A stretch of DNA of 39,148 nucleotides. Origin: Elusimicrobiota bacterium (GTDB lineage Bacteria; Elusimicrobiota; UBA8919). The first letter of the stretch is position 1, and each line of letters starts with the position of its first letter. The stretch covers positions 1 to 39,148 of the forward strand of contig JAFGLF010000020.1 in NCBI GenBank assembly GCA_016928195.1, given 5' to 3'. The notes beneath the pieces are model-generated. The model did no database searches. It saw only the letters and a list, made by a program, of their open reading frames with translations, and was not told the DNA's origin. The position numbers were made by a program, and so were the translations under genes. Of the stretch, positions 29,333 through 37,177 are shown one piece after another.

Positions 29333-29899
29333 TTACTCTTTATCTTCCTCTTGCTCTTCGGGAGGGATTCTGCCTAGCATATTGGCACGGCGGTTCTTGG
29401 ACCAGGATCTCTCATCATGGCCAAAAGCAACCGGCTTTTCTTCACCGTATGTAATGGTTGCCATGCGGTTTCCTTCTATTCCCAGTTTCATAAGGTATTT
29501 TCTGACTGCTTTTGCACGGCGGTCGCCCAAAGCTATATTATAATCGGTTGTTCCTCTTTCATCACAGTGACCTTCAATAATTATTTCCACATCAGGATTG
29601 GACTTAAGCCATTCGGCATTCCTGGATAAAACCGTCCTTGCATCGGCTCTTAATATAGCAACATCATAATCAAAATATACATTCTGGAGCTCTCCAACTT
29701 CTTTATACTCTTTGCCTCTCAAGGAAGGTTCTTCGGCGGTAGATGGTACCGGTTCCGCCGGCTTGACTGTTTCTCCAATTTTTTTCTTATGTTTAGGTGT
29801 ACATCCGGTAAAACCAACAGATAGCAGGTAGCAGATAGCGGGTAGCAGTATAAACCATCTGTAATTCCAAAATTTAAATTTATAGTTAATTTTTAACAT
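29333..29899 (-). CDS. pal: Pal, peptidoglycan-associated lipoprotein
   Basis: A 188-residue lipoprotein (lipobox GFTGC near residue 33). After a Pro/Glu linker, residues about 75-180 form the OmpA-like peptidoglycan-binding domain: VYFDYDVAILRADARTVL, EIIIEGHCDERGTTDYNIALGDRRAKAVRKYL and ATITYGEEKPVAFGHDERSWSKNRRAN. The Asp and Arg that bind diaminopimelate are present in TTDYNIALGDRR. It is the first gene of the Tol-Pal run, behind a near-perfect promoter and a GGAGGGGG ribosome-binding site. The part of the signal peptide LLPAICYLLSVGF is encoded by a 7-base repeat. Confidence 0.94.
   Translation of the reverse strand: MLKINYKFKFWNYRWFILLPAICYLLSVGFTGCTPKHKKKIGETVKPAEPVPSTAEEPSLRGKEYKEVGELQNVYFDYDVAILRADARTVLSRNAEWLKSNPDVEIIIEGHCDERGTTDYNIALGDRRAKAVRKYLMKLGIEGNRMATITYGEEKPVAFGHDERSWSKNRRANMLGRIPPEEQEEDKE
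29816..29850. repeat. 7-base tandem repeat encoding Pal signal peptide
   Basis: Units AACAGAT, AGCAGGT, AGCAGAT, AGCGGGT, AGCAGTA. The minus strand encodes LLPAICYLLSVG. It is the same heptamer family as at 26340-26374. Confidence 0.82.
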
Positions 29900-29939
29900 A
29901 TAATCCCCCTCCCAATTAAATAACTTATTTATATTTTAT

Positions 29940-29968
29940 ATTATAATTCAATTTGAATATTTTGTCAA
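29940..29968 (-). promoter_or_regulatory. Consensus promoter abutting a palindromic element, for pal operon
   Basis: On the minus strand TTGACA (29963-29968) and TATAAT (29940-29945), both perfect, are 17 bases apart. The leader is about 35 bases and carries GGAGGGGG. The -35 box follows directly on a G-run of the element 29969-30004. Confidence 0.88.
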
Positions 29969-30004
29969 CCCCCTCATCATCCCGATAAATCGGGGAGTAC
30001 GGGG
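29969..30004. repeat. Palindromic junction element upstream of pal promoter
   Basis: An inner hairpin CCCGAT-AA-ATCGGG (29981-29994) is enclosed by CCCC (29969-29972) and GGGG (30001-30004). It lies between the SpoIID gene stop at 30021 and the pal promoter. CCCGATNNATCGGG is shared with the element at 10148-10179. Confidence 0.75.
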
Positions 30005-30020
30005 ACAAGCCCATATAATT

Positions 30021-31895
30021 TTAGTATCCCATCTTTTTTATATAGGTATCTTTATAGTACTTTTTCAGTATATCTTTATATTTAAAACCTTTCTCTGCCA
30101 TACCCGCAGCACCGGACTGGCATAATCCTACCGCGTGTCCCCAGCCCGCACCCCAGAAAACAAAATACTTGGGAAGTCCGGAAAATTCTCCGTAACCTTC
30201 AACTAAAAAATTGGTGGAACGCAGATATCCTGACACTATAGAACGGATAAGATTTTCTTTTTCTATCTCAACACTGCCGTCCGTACCTTCCATTCTTAAA
30301 CAGCGTATATGCCATGATTTAACTCTTTTTTTAGGTATTATCTTTTTTATTCCGCCTATTTTATATCTCCTGTTAATCCATTCCTTTAATTCATCCTGAC
30401 CAATAATCCTTATCCATCTGCTTTCTGCATAGTACGTATATTTTGAGGGTGCACAAAAAATATCCGGAGGGTGTTTCAGCCATTCTGTCAGCTGTTCCAA
30501 ATTATCAGGCAGGGAATGTACTGAAGGGTCGGCATCAATAACTCCCTTTAAATACGGCACATGTACCCATCCTTTTAATTCTTCCGATGACTGGGTACAT
30601 CCGGAACAGTTTGACGAATAGAGTGTGTGTGCCAGTTTACCCTCATATTCCAAAACTTCGCCCCGAGTAGCATTAACCGCCTTTATGGATGATTTTGTTT
30701 CCTGTTTTACTCCTTTATAAACCTGGCAGTGCTGGGTAGCACACAAATCAAAACCATTTTTTTTATGGCCCTCGGAAAATTTCTTTTTATAAAGCGCTTC
30801 ACTCCTTGCAATGACCGCCTGTGACTTAAGAGCTTCTGCGGGCCACCAGGATATCATTTCCGAAGGCAAAACGGAATACAGATATTCTTCAATATTGACA
30901 ATATTTATTAATATAAATTCGCCGTTTTTATAACGCAGTTCAAAAAAACCGCGATACTCTCTATCAGAAATCCCTGCCCATGCAAAACCACTGGCATATT
31001 TTACATTGTGGACGATTATGGTCGAATTTTCAGATTTCGGTTTAATTGTGATGTCATTATCTGTAAAAATGCTAGATGATGTACTTATAACAATAATTTC
31101 TTTAGGATTAGATGTAAATGCAAGTTCGTCATTTTTAAAAATCTTAATACCGTCTTCAGACCACATACCTATTTCTTTAACATCTTCTAATACTCCTATA
31201 CGCAAAAGCGGGATTTGTTCCTGCATCGGCGCCGGTTCAACAACCGTTCCCTTGTAAATCCTTTCGGGAGGAGAGACCTCTTCGGGTTTTTTTGAGATAA
31301 GCGTTAATAATTCTTCCTTTCTTTCCTGTGCTTCCTCAAGTTTGGAATCAATATTCAGAATTCTGGAATATTCATTAAATGATTCGTCGTATCTTTTTAA
31401 ATTGTAATACACTTGCGCAAGTTTATGGCGGGCTTCAACAAAATTATAGTCCTTCTTAAGTGCATTTTTGTAAAATTCTATTGATTTGGTATTGGAATTT
31501 TTTAAACGCCTGATTTCCCCGCATAGATACTCTGCTGCTGCACAGTGTTTGTTAATATTAAGACACTTTTCAAGATATGAATCTGATTTTTTATAATTCT
31601 TTTGTAAAAAATATGAGAAACCGAGTCCGAATAGAATTTCATAGTCTTTCTGCTGTAAGCTCAAAAATGTTTCTGATGCTTTGGCATAATCCCCGGTTTT
31701 GAGATACGCCCACCCAAGATGTCTTTTTACAGAAGAATTTTGCGGTAAAGTTTTCAATATTTCCAGCGATTTTTTATAATTGAACTTCTGGCTTTCCGAA
31801 ATAGCATCATTCAATGTTTCAGCCGTTAGAAAAGAATTCAGAAACAAAATAAAAAACCAGATTTTTAAAATTCGTATCATCTTCATTTTATTCAC
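30021..31895 (-). CDS. TPR-SpoIID/LytB domain protein
   Basis: A 624-residue exported protein. It has a signal peptide (about 1-24), then about five TPR units (residues 30-200; YAKASETFLSLQQKDYEIL, YKKSDSYLEKCLNIN, YDESFNEYSRILNID). The SpoIID/LytB domain follows from about residue 330: NIVNIEEYLYSVLPSEMISWWPAEALKSQAVIARS, CQVYKGVKQET, YSSNCSGCTQSSEELKGW and the end GWGHAVGLCQSGAAGMAEKGF. SpoIID in spore formers is a lytic transglycosylase acting on denuded glycans; in other bacteria the domain modulates wall hydrolases. A peptidoglycan role next to Tol-Pal makes sense. No spore genes are near. Length is long because of the TPR part. Confidence 0.87.
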   Translation of the reverse strand: MNKMKMIRILKIWFFILFLNSFLTAETLNDAISESQKFNYKKSLEILKTLPQNSSVKRHLGWAYLKTGDYAKASETFLSLQQKDYEILFGLGFSYFLQKNYKKSDSYLEKCLNINKHCAAAEYLCGEIRRLKNSNTKSIEFYKNALKKDYNFVEARHKLAQVYYNLKRYDESFNEYSRILNIDSKLEEAQERKEELLTLISKKPEEVSPPERIYKGTVVEPAPMQEQIPLLRIGVLEDVKEIGMWSEDGIKIFKNDELAFTSNPKEIIVISTSSSIFTDNDITIKPKSENSTIIVHNVKYASGFAWAGISDREYRGFFELRYKNGEFILINIVNIEEYLYSVLPSEMISWWPAEALKSQAVIARSEALYKKKFSEGHKKNGFDLCATQHCQVYKGVKQETKSSIKAVNATRGEVLEYEGKLAHTLYSSNCSGCTQSSEELKGWVHVPYLKGVIDADPSVHSLPDNLEQLTEWLKHPPDIFCAPSKYTYYAESRWIRIIGQDELKEWINRRYKIGGIKKIIPKKRVKSWHIRCLRMEGTDGSVEIEKENLIRSIVSGYLRSTNFLVEGYGEFSGLPKYFVFWGAGWGHAVGLCQSGAAGMAEKGFKYKDILKKYYKDTYIKKMGY

Positions 31896-31975
31896 AATTA
31901 AAGATCTTCTTCACCTTCAATCTGTATTTATATCTAAATTTTCAATTTAAGTCAATATAAATTTATCTCTATCTC

Positions 31976-32004
31976 TTGATTTAACCCTGCTTTTGTAGTA
32001 CAAT
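31976..32004 (+). promoter_or_regulatory. Promoter for DUF3795 gene
   Basis: TTGATT (31976-31981) and TACAAT (31999-32004) with a 17-base spacer. It lies in the 154-base gap between the divergent SpoIID and DUF3795 genes, which otherwise shows nothing distinctive. Confidence 0.65.
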
Positions 32005-32049
32005 CAAAATAGATAAATTTGTATATTAATTGTTAGGCAAGAGGAATAG

Positions 32050-32427
32050 ATGACAAAGCGGAGAGTAGAAGTCGGAGCATGCGGAAATTTCTGTGCCGGC
32101 TGCCCTGATTTTGAGGTGCTGGTGAAGAACGATGATTCTTTTCGCCGACAGGTTGCTGAAACTCTAACGAAGGAGACCGGTCGGCATGTTTCACCAGAGG
32201 AAGTAGGTTGTGAAGGATGCTGGGGTAAGATTCACAATGATTTGGCTGCATCGCTTAAATGCAGGATCCGGCAATGTGTGGAAGCCAAAGGCTTTGCCAC
32301 TTGCGCAGAGTGTGGTGATTTTCCTTGTCCTATGTATCTGAAGCAATTCCCCGAGGATAGTCAACACGGACAAAACATCCGAGCTATCCGAAATGACGGT
32401 CTGGACAAATGGATTGCCAAACAATAA
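32050..32427 (+). CDS. DUF3795 cysteine-rich protein
   Basis: A 125-residue soluble protein of the DUF3795 family, with cysteine pairs CGNFCAGCPDF near the N-terminus, GCEGCWGK in the middle and CAECGDFPCPMY later. The Cys pattern suggests binding of zinc or an Fe-S cluster; the family has no known function. GAGGAA precedes the ATG. The gene is clearly richer in G and C than its neighbours and stands in opposite orientation to nearly all genes around it, which fits recent acquisition. It carries its own promoter. Its neighbour is a lipoprotein hydrolase 77 bases downstream, with no obvious common role. Confidence 0.85.
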   Translation: MTKRRVEVGACGNFCAGCPDFEVLVKNDDSFRRQVAETLTKETGRHVSPEEVGCEGCWGKIHNDLAASLKCRIRQCVEAKGFATCAECGDFPCPMYLKQFPEDSQHGQNIRAIRNDGLDKWIAKQ

Positions 32428-32504
32428 AGAAGTTGCCCACAGCCATATAGACAAATACAGTGGTTTAAAGCTTATACACTACGAATACAGGTGTTAATAG
32501 TCTT

Positions 32505-33452
32505 ATGAATACAAAAATAAAATTTACTATTAAAAATTCAGCTTGCTTGTTTTTTATTATTACTATCTTTTCAACAGGCTGTACGGTCAAAACTGCAGTC
32601 CCGGGAAATGTAATAAAGCCACCCTTATTAATCCAAGATCTAAATGTTCTGCAAAACTCTAATGGTAAAATTTTAGAACAGAAAGCTGTAGAAATTAAAT
32701 CTAAATGGTCAGATAAAGTCGAATGCTATAAAATAAAATATTTGAGTGATGGCTTAGAGATTGCAGGATTTATATTAAAACCTAAGGGAAAGGATTTTAA
32801 ATTTCCTATAATGATATACAATCGTGGTGGCAATCGAGAGTTCGGAAAAATCACAATGGGAAGCCTGATATATCTATCCTATCTATGTTCTAACGGCTAT
32901 GTTGTATTAGCTTCTCAATATAGGGGCAATGATGGGGGTCAAGGACATGAAGAATTTGGAGGTAAAGATGTTAATGACATCTTAAATCTAATCCCTTTAG
33001 CTAAAAGTCTATCATTTACAAATCCAAATAAAATTGTCATGCTTGGATATTCAAGAGGCGGTATGATGACTTATTTAGCAATAAAACATGGCATAAAAAT
33101 AAATGCTGCGGCAGTTGTAGGCGGAATTACTGATATAAATCAGACTTATAACGAAAGAGGAGAAGCTATGAAAAATGTTATCAGGGAGTTAGTCGGGATA
33201 GATAAAAATGAATGGAAAAACCGATCGGCATATTATTGGCCTGAAAAAATAGATATCCCAGTTCTGATTCTTCATGGCGAAGACGACTGGAGAGTAAAAT
33301 CCGGCCAGGCTAAAAAACTTTCAGAAAAATTAAAAAATTCGGGAAAGGTTCATGAACTGGTTATATTCCCAAAAGGTGATCATGGTTTGGATACCCATAG
33401 AACCGAAAGGAACAAAAGAATTTTCGAATGGTTTGACAGATATATACAATAA
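32505..33452 (+). CDS. Alpha/beta-hydrolase lipoprotein (S9 type)
   Basis: A 315-residue lipoprotein (lipobox STGC after a hydrophobic core). The alpha/beta-hydrolase domain has the nucleophile elbow GYSRGGMM with Ser, the acid loop LILHGEDDWRV with Asp, and the terminal His in KGDHGLDTH. It also has IMIYNRGGNREFG, as in prolyl-oligopeptidase-like (S9) hydrolases. The catalytic triad is complete. It could be a peptidase or esterase facing the periplasm. No Shine-Dalgarno is seen before the ATG at 32505. It is convergent with uvrA, with only ten bases between the stops. Confidence 0.87.
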   Translation: MNTKIKFTIKNSACLFFIITIFSTGCTVKTAVPGNVIKPPLLIQDLNVLQNSNGKILEQKAVEIKSKWSDKVECYKIKYLSDGLEIAGFILKPKGKDFKFPIMIYNRGGNREFGKITMGSLIYLSYLCSNGYVVLASQYRGNDGGQGHEEFGGKDVNDILNLIPLAKSLSFTNPNKIVMLGYSRGGMMTYLAIKHGIKINAAAVVGGITDINQTYNERGEAMKNVIRELVGIDKNEWKNRSAYYWPEKIDIPVLILHGEDDWRVKSGQAKKLSEKLKNSGKVHELVIFPKGDHGLDTHRTERNKRIFEWFDRYIQ

Positions 33453-33462
33453 ATTTTATTAT

Positions 33463-36330
33463 CTAAATTTTATCCTTCAGATATTTTGCCGTATATGAAT
33501 TTTTAACCTTAAGTATATCCTTAATAGGCCCCTGATATACAACCTCTCCGCCTTTGTCTCCTCCTTCGGGCCCCAGATCAACTATCCAGTCAGCAGTCTT
33601 TATCACATCCAGATTATGTTCGATAACAACAACTGTGTTGCCTGCATCCACCAGACGGTGCAGAACTTCCAGAAGTTTATGGATATCGGCAAAATGCAGA
33701 CCTGTTGTCGGCTCATCAAGAATGTATACCGTTCTGCCTGTTGCCCGTTTTGTAAGTTCCGTTGCCAGCTTAACCCTCTGCGCCTCACCCCCGGACAAAG
33801 TGGTTGCAGGTTGCCCTAATTTTATATACCCCAGACCAACATCTGAAAGTGTCTGTAAAACCTTTTTTATATATGGGATGTTTCCGAAAAATTTTAATGC
33901 ATCTTCCACAGACATATCCAAAACTTCCGATATATTTTTCCCTTTGTATTTTATGGCAAGCGTCTCCTCGTTAAATCTTGCTCCGTGACAAACCTCGCAT
34001 TTTACATAAACATCCGGCAAAAACTGCATCTCTATTTTCTTTGTTCCGTCGCCCTCACATACCTCGCACCTGCCGCCCTTGACATTGAAGGAAAATCTTC
34101 CGGGAGCATAACCTTTAATCTTTGATTGCGGCAGCTGGCTGAACAAATCCCTTATAGGGGTAAACAATCCGGTATATGTCGCCGGATTACTGCGCGGAGT
34201 TCTGCCTATAGGCGACTGGTCTACAAGAATTACTTTATCTATAAAATCGATACCGTCTATCTTCTCATGCTTTCCCGGTATTTCTTTGGACTTATAGATT
34301 TTCTGGCATAATGCCTTATAAAAAATCTCATATATAAGGGTTGATTTCCCGCTTCCTGAAACACCAGTTATGGAGGTAAATACACCTATCGGAATCCTAA
34401 CATCTATATTTTTCAGATTGAACTGGGCAGCACTTTTAATCTCCAGCAATCTCTTTATTTCTCTTTTGGATTTATCGGGAATAGGAATTTTCAGTTTATT
34501 TCTAAGATACCTTCCGGTAAGCGACTTTTCCTCATTTAAAACATTTGAAATATCTCCGGCAACAACCACCTTACCGCCGTTTTCACCTGCTCCGGGACCC
34601 AGGTCAATAATATAATCCGCAGATTCTATGGTTTTCTCGTCATGTTCAACAACAATAAGAGTATTTCCCAAGTCACGTAAATTACAGAGTGTATCTATTA
34701 AACGGTGATTATCCCGCTGGTGCAGTCCTATTGTCGGCTCGTCCAGAATATACAGGACACCAACCAGACCGGAACCTATCTGTGTGGCAAGGCTTATTCT
34801 CTGTGCCTCACCGCCGGCAAGAGTGGATGATTCCCTGTTAAGCGTTATATAGTCCAGTCCGACATTTTCCAAAAACGAGAGACGTGCTGTAATCTCTTTT
34901 ACAATCTGTTTCGAAATTATCTTTTCCGTATCGGTTATTTTCAGATTTTTGAAAAATTCAGAAACCTTTTTAATGGACATCGCAGTAATTTGGGAAATAT
35001 TCTGTTCTCCGACCGTTACGGCAAGAGCTGCATCATTGAGCCGGCGGCCACGGCATTTTTCACATATATTGGAACGCATATATTTCGTAAAAATTTCCTC
35101 GCGGACATATTCCGATTCCGTCTCTTTATATCTTCTTTCAAGATTGCCTATAACACCTTCAAACTCACCATCGCCATACAGTAAATATCTTTGGTTGGTA
35201 CGGGAAAGTTTCTTGAATGGTGTATTTAATGAAAACCTGTGCCTGGCAGAAACTTCCTGTAAAAGTTCAAAGTAATAGCCGGACCACGCACCGGACCATC
35301 TGTGCCTCTTTGTTGTAATAGGTTTTGACCACGGGAGAAGCGCTCCATCATAAACCGACAGATTTTTGTCCGGAACTACCAGATTTTCGTCTACTTCAAG
35401 CCTTGTACCAAGCCCGTCGCATCCGGAACATGCACCATAAGGCGAATTAAACGAAAAAAACCGGGGTGATATCTCCGGGATACTTATCCCGCATTCAGTA
35501 CAGGCATGATGCTCTGAAAAGACAAGTTCTTGAGTTCTTGAGTTCTTGGGTTCTTGGGTTAATACAGTAACTGTTCCTTTTGAAAGCTTTAATGCAGTTT
35601 CAACGGATTCGGAAAGCCGGGATTTTATCCCACCACCTGATGAAACGCCATAGGCGTTTGTTTTACTGGTCATTTTCAATGACCCATCAGGTGGTGGGAT
35701 TATAAGGCGATCAACTACAACTGCTATATCATGTTTCTTACTTTTTTCCAGTTCAGGAGGTTTTTCCAGCTCATAAATTTTACCGTCAATTTTTGCTCTA
35801 ATAAAACCCTTCTGCAAAATACTTTTAAAAAGTTCCTTATACTCTCCCTTTCTGCCTTTTACAACAGGCGAAAGTATAGTAAGCTTTGTACCTGAAGACA
35901 ACTTTAATAGTTCGGAAATTATCTGCTGAACCGACTGCGGTTTTATTTCGCGTCCGCATTGCGGACAGTGCGGAATACCTATACGGGCAAATAAAAGACG
36001 AAGGTAATCATATATCTCCGTTACCGTTCCTACGGTGGAACGTGGATTTCGTGAAACAGCTTTTTGCTGTATGGCAATAGCCGGCGAAAGCCCGATTATG
36101 TGGTCAACATCCGGCTTGTCCATCTGCTCCAAAAATTGTCTTGCATAAGCAGAAAGTGACTCAACATACCGTCTCTGACCCTCGGCATAAATCGTATCAA
36201 ATGCCAGGGACGACTTACCGCTGCCCGAAAGCCCTGTTATTACAACAAACTTATCCCGCGGTATTTCAAGATTTATATTTTTGAGGTTATGCTCTCTGGC
36301 ACCCTTAATAATAATTTTGTTTAAATTCAT
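33463..36330 (-). CDS. uvrA: UvrA, excinuclease ABC subunit A, with repeat-encoded loops
   Basis: A 955-residue damage-recognition ATPase of nucleotide excision repair. Two ABC modules: Walker [10 protein letters not shown] near the N-terminus and GVSGSGKST in the second half; signatures [12 protein letters not shown] and [12 protein letters not shown]; Walker [16 protein letters not shown] and [15 protein letters not shown]. The zinc modules CPQC, CTECG...[16 protein letters not shown] and CEVCEGDG...CEVCHGARF are present. In the UvrB/DNA-binding region, two stretches absent from typical UvrA appear. One (roughly [17 protein letters not shown] plus VSSGGG) follows VVVDRLII; the other ([10 protein letters not shown]) precedes LVFSEHHAC. 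Both are encoded by repeats and preserve the frame. It follows the maturation-protease-like gene by 12 bases. Confidence 0.96.
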   Translation of the reverse strand: MNLNKIIIKGAREHNLKNINLEIPRDKFVVITGLSGSGKSSLAFDTIYAEGQRRYVESLSAYARQFLEQMDKPDVDHIIGLSPAIAIQQKAVSRNPRSTVGTVTEIYDYLRLLFARIGIPHCPQCGREIKPQSVQQIISELLKLSSGTKLTILSPVVKGRKGEYKELFKSILQKGFIRAKIDGKIYELEKPPELEKSKKHDIAVVVDRLIIPPPDGSLKMTSKTNAYGVSSGGGIKSRLSESVETALKLSKGTVTVLTQEPKNSRTQELVFSEHHACTECGISIPEISPRFFSFNSPYGACSGCDGLGTRLEVDENLVVPDKNLSVYDGALLPWSKPITTKRHRWSGAWSGYYFELLQEVSARHRFSLNTPFKKLSRTNQRYLLYGDGEFEGVIGNLERRYKETESEYVREEIFTKYMRSNICEKCRGRRLNDAALAVTVGEQNISQITAMSIKKVSEFFKNLKITDTEKIISKQIVKEITARLSFLENVGLDYITLNRESSTLAGGEAQRISLATQIGSGLVGVLYILDEPTIGLHQRDNHRLIDTLCNLRDLGNTLIVVEHDEKTIESADYIIDLGPGAGENGGKVVVAGDISNVLNEEKSLTGRYLRNKLKIPIPDKSKREIKRLLEIKSAAQFNLKNIDVRIPIGVFTSITGVSGSGKSTLIYEIFYKALCQKIYKSKEIPGKHEKIDGIDFIDKVILVDQSPIGRTPRSNPATYTGLFTPIRDLFSQLPQSKIKGYAPGRFSFNVKGGRCEVCEGDGTKKIEMQFLPDVYVKCEVCHGARFNEETLAIKYKGKNISEVLDMSVEDALKFFGNIPYIKKVLQTLSDVGLGYIKLGQPATTLSGGEAQRVKLATELTKRATGRTVYILDEPTTGLHFADIHKLLEVLHRLVDAGNTVVVIEHNLDVIKTADWIVDLGPEGGDKGGEVVYQGPIKDILKVKNSYTAKYLKDKI
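35526..35557. repeat. 8-base tandem repeat inside uvrA
   Basis: GTTCTTGA twice, then GTTCTTGG twice, followed by GTTAA. The minus strand reads [11 protein letters not shown], just before the zinc-module segment beginning LVFSEHHAC. The reading frame is kept. Confidence 0.82.
35627..35700. repeat. Palindromic insertion element inside uvrA
   Basis: Perfect 16-base inverted arms, ATCCCACCACCTGATG (35627-35642) and CATCAGGTGGTGGGAT (35685-35700), with a perfect inner hairpin AAACGCC-ATA-GGCGTTT (35643-35659). The arms share CCACCACCTG/CAGGTGGTGG with the junction element at 26428-26486, but here the element is translated in frame. Confidence 0.9.
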
Positions 36331-36342
36331 AGCTTTGTTTTT

Positions 36343-36798
36343 TTAATCCTTCGAAAATTCCTCTATCAGATTTTCTATTGCTTTATCTACCGGAGCAGAA
36401 ATCTCTTCGCCAAATTTCATGGATTTTGGCTGGACACCTATAAAAATAACCTTCATTTCTGATTCCATTTTTATATAGTCAACAAACATGTTGAGCGGAG
36501 TATTATGCGTGGTAAAAAATCCGGATGTTATTTCCTTCTCATCAATAATCCTAATCGTTCCTGGCGAAGCCCCCAATTCGGCAGCATCAACAATAACAAC
36601 GGTGTCGGGACTTAATTCTTTTATTTTTTTGGTATAATTTTCCGGTGCAGAGCCGGTATCAAGAAGCATATGCGGAGTTTTACCATGAAGACGCTTTATT
36701 ACTTCACTGCCGAGTCCGTCATCGCCTTTAAGTGAGTTTCCTATTCCGAGAATAAGAACCTTTCCGTAAAGTCTAGAGCTAATATTTACCGGTTTCAT
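36343..36798 (-). CDS. HycI/HyaD-type hydrogenase maturation protease
   Basis: A 151-residue protein of the M52 family: [22 protein letters not shown] with the metal-binding acidic residue, [19 protein letters not shown] with the second Asp/Glu region, [17 protein letters not shown] with the His, and [13 protein letters not shown]. These endopeptidases trim the C-terminus of the large subunit of NiFe hydrogenases after nickel insertion. No hydrogenase or Hyp gene is in the window, so its substrate lies elsewhere. The start overlaps the broken hydrolase reading frame upstream by 20 bases. Lies directly in front of uvrA. Confidence 0.88.
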   Translation of the reverse strand: MKPVNISSRLYGKVLILGIGNSLKGDDGLGSEVIKRLHGKTPHMLLDTGSAPENYTKKIKELSPDTVVIVDAAELGASPGTIRIIDEKEITSGFFTTHNTPLNMFVDYIKMESEMKVIFIGVQPKSMKFGEEISAPVDKAIENLIEEFSKD

Positions 36799-37177
36799 TT
36801 TGAATCCAGTCGGTTATATCAGAAATTACTGTTTTATGTACATTGCTTGGTTTTTCATATTCCGAAAGCATACTCTTCCCTTTACCGTGTATAAAAAGAT
36901 GATTCAGCGATCCATAAAGTTTGAATTTTACGTTTTTATGTGAAGAAAGCGAATCCTTTCATCTTTTAAAGTCTGCCATTGTAACCTGATAGTCACGTTT
37001 GCCCTGCAGAACCAGAACCGGGGCTGTAAGTCTGGATGCTTCCTTTGCAAGCAGGGAAACAAACTCTTTCGCAATAACTTCCTGTTCATTGCCCTGTGTC
37101 TGCGCATTTACCGGCATGAATATAAAAGATAATATTATCAATACAAAAAATACTTTAGATATATACATGTATTTCAT
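36779..37177 (-). pseudogene. Alpha/beta-hydrolase remnant with internal deletion and in-frame TGA
   Basis: An ATG at 37177 gives a good signal peptide (core VFFVLIILSFIFMP, then VNAQ) and a short linker. It then jumps to the C-terminal part of an S9-type hydrolase, APVLVLQGKRDYQVTMADFKR, where a TGA at 36959-36961 interrupts. The same frame continues for 59 codons to a TAG at 36779: KDSLSSHKNVKFKLYG, LNHLFIHGKGKS, EYEKPSNVHKTVISDITDWI. Relatives have Trp at the TGA position (DFKxWK). The catalytic Ser part is missing. TGA ends other genes here, so this is decay (or a sequencing error), not recoding. Overlaps the next genes slightly on both sides. Confidence 0.8.

Noticed and set aside
30021..31895. 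Evidence for endospore formation
   Set aside because: SpoIID/LytB domains are common in non-spore-formers, and the surroundings are Gram-negative envelope genes.
36779..37177. TGA recoded as Trp
   Set aside because: TGA ends many intact genes here, including several ATGA overlaps (maf/amrS, malic enzyme/M20, protease/CsgG), so the code is standard and the TGA is a lesion.
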